Origin: an uncultured Pirellulaceae bacterium
GTDB lineage: Bacteria > Planctomycetota > Planctomycetia > Pirellulales > Pirellulaceae
Assembly: GCA_947259675.1 (NCBI GenBank)
Contig: CAMYNE010000415.1
Location: 1 to 5,802, forward strand
DNA: 5,802 nt
Direction: 5' to 3'
Shown here: in pieces, positions 5,371-5,802 of the stretch
Position numbering within the stretch: the stretch's first letter is position 1
How the letters are laid out: each line of letters starts with the position of its first letter
Made by a program: the position numbers and the translations under genes
The notes under the pieces: generated by a model
What the model was told of the DNA's origin: nothing
The model's database searches: none
Seen by the model: only the letters and a program-made list of their open reading frames with translations

Positions 5371-5491
5371 ACAACATCCAACCCATTGCGTCCGCAACAA
5401 GACAGCGTATTCGTCGTTCCCGGTCCATCTCTTTGATCTTTCGCATGATTGACTCGAGAACCGTTTGATCCTTGGTGATCGTTAGACCCAT
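5369..5491 (-). CDS. Very small helical protein upstream of the nuclease
   Basis: This encodes 40 residues from ATG 5491 to TGA 5371-5369. The sequence starts MGLTITKDQTVLESIMRKIK and continues EMDRERRIRCLVADAMGWML. It should form two amphipathic helices separated at 'MDRERR'. This resembles the short 'l..LD.e.R.Rvl.yl..r' motif often found in small phage or chromosomal proteins, but that likeness is from memory and weak. A GTG at 5512 is an alternative start and would overlap the stop of the ORF before it. The stop lies 10 bases before the nuclease ATG, with the nuclease Shine-Dalgarno site inside the junction. The tight spacing is the best support that it is real. Possible roles, such as a DNA-binding or regulatory partner of the nuclease, are speculation. 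Confidence 0.4.
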   Translation of the reverse strand: MGLTITKDQTVLESIMRKIKEMDRERRIRCLVADAMGWML

Positions 5492-5508
5492 CGACGTGAA
5501 CACGCCTC

Positions 5509-5646
5509 TCACCGATTCTGAATCGCCCTGTCGGATACGGCAACGGAATGCTCGAGTTCTGCGCGATCAAGCTGGCGGACAAAAATTTGGCCGCACGCGT
5601 GTTGCCAGCAAATCAATTCGGAATTGCACGCTCGCCGCAAGAACAC
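5509..5646 (-). CDS. Doubtful small Cys-containing ORF
   Basis: This encodes 45 residues from a GTG at 5646 to TGA 5511-5509; a TTG 10 codons inside is an alternative start. It contains C7, then C13-WQHA-C18-G and a charged helix, QLDRAELEHSVAVSDRAIQNR, loosely like half of a zinc-ribbon followed by a helix. The stop overlaps the possible GTG start (5512) of the next small ORF. No Shine-Dalgarno site is visible, and the upstream words (CTTTGTGTCCTTG) look like dispersed repeat. It may be chance. Confidence 0.2.
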   Translation of the reverse strand: MFLRRACNSELICWQHACGQIFVRQLDRAELEHSVAVSDRAIQNR

Positions 5647-5704
5647 TATTCAAGGACACAAAGAGAAAGATGAACGCTGACGCGAGCGTGCTCCGCCGCT
5701 GATT

Positions 5705-5802
5705 TCATTTGGTCAATTCTAACTCAATCTCCACTGAGACACGATTTTCGCCGCGTGCCAGAGTGAGTGTCACGACGTCGCCGACCTGATGCTTCTCAAA
5801 AA
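5705..5802 (-). CDS. C-terminal end of a PDZ-domain protein, probably Do/HtrA-type serine protease (5' part outside window)
   Basis: Reading the minus strand from the right edge, the frame FEKHQVGDVVTLTLARGENR followed by VSVEIELELTK ends in TGA (5707-5705), giving 32 codons plus two bases. The words KHQVGDVVTLTLARGEN and the alternating V.VEIEL strand are the final helix and strands of a PDZ domain, as at the C terminus of periplasmic trypsin-like Do/HtrA (S1C) proteases, where '..hkvGD.V.ltv.R.g...v.v.L' is standard. The protease domain itself is not in the window, so another PDZ protein, such as a site-2-protease-like or C-terminal-processing type, remains possible. The small ORFs and the nuclease follow on the same strand after a 58-base or larger gap. 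Confidence 0.72.
   Translation of the reverse strand, partial: FEKHQVGDVVTLTLARGENRVSVEIELELTK

Noticed and set aside
5355..5582. 75-residue minus-strand frame upstream of the nuclease
   Set aside because: Composition (Gly, Asn, Ser, Arg-rich, no secondary structure) looks like a shadow; the frame with the 40-residue ORF reads better and fits the junction.

Overview
The window looks like a piece of a planctomycete chromosome, probably of the Pirellulales/Rhodopirellula type. This is an inference from several things: about 50% GC; membrane proteins with the short 'RFRL-ISLF' type N-terminal anchor; weak or absent Shine-Dalgarno sites on some genes; wide intergenic gaps filled with palindromic and hexamer-type repeats; and a PhyH-type dioxygenase beside a Rieske/glutamate-synthase-like protein. 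No rRNA, tRNA, CRISPR array, phage structural gene or full transposase is visible.

Left part (1-1035): the C-terminal tail of an unrecognised gene enters from the left edge. It is followed by a small single-pass membrane protein (242-520). Its stop codon overlaps the stop of a convergent minus-strand remnant of a phytanoyl-CoA-dioxygenase-like gene (517-978). That remnant keeps the C-terminal half of the fold but has lost the half carrying the iron-binding HxD motif, so it is called a pseudogene.

Centre (1036-3372): the main gene encodes an N-terminal Rieske [2Fe-2S] domain fused to an FMN-binding glutamate synthase domain. The reading frame is intact, but about 30-33 residues that family members carry between the 'TGG' strand and the cysteine cluster are absent. 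This removes the expected FMN-phosphate-binding strand and one of three Fe-S cysteines. After a 66-base gap made largely of hexamer repeats comes a conserved protein of unknown function (2626-3372). The repeats could fold over its ribosome binding site.

Right-centre (3373-5040): a 612-base gap holds a 134-bp MITE-like element with terminal inverted repeats, an 8-bp flanking duplication and a nested REP-like palindrome, followed at once by a second long palindrome. Then come a membrane-anchored planctomycete-type hypothetical protein (3985-4551) and another 489-base gap. That gap has two copies of a GCGGC-ATA-GCCGC hairpin repeat 50 bases apart and degenerate dispersed-repeat sequence.

Right part (5041-5802), all minus strand: the C-terminal end of a PDZ-domain protein, probably a Do/HtrA-type serine protease, is followed by one doubtful and one plausible very small ORF. 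Last comes a compact PDDEXK-type, Holliday-junction-resolvase-like nuclease. The plausible small ORF and the nuclease are close enough to be translationally coupled and resemble a small phage-type cassette. No multi-gene system of clearly new function is demonstrated. The strongest oddities are the internally deleted Rieske-glutamate synthase protein, the MITE/palindrome pair and the nuclease cassette.
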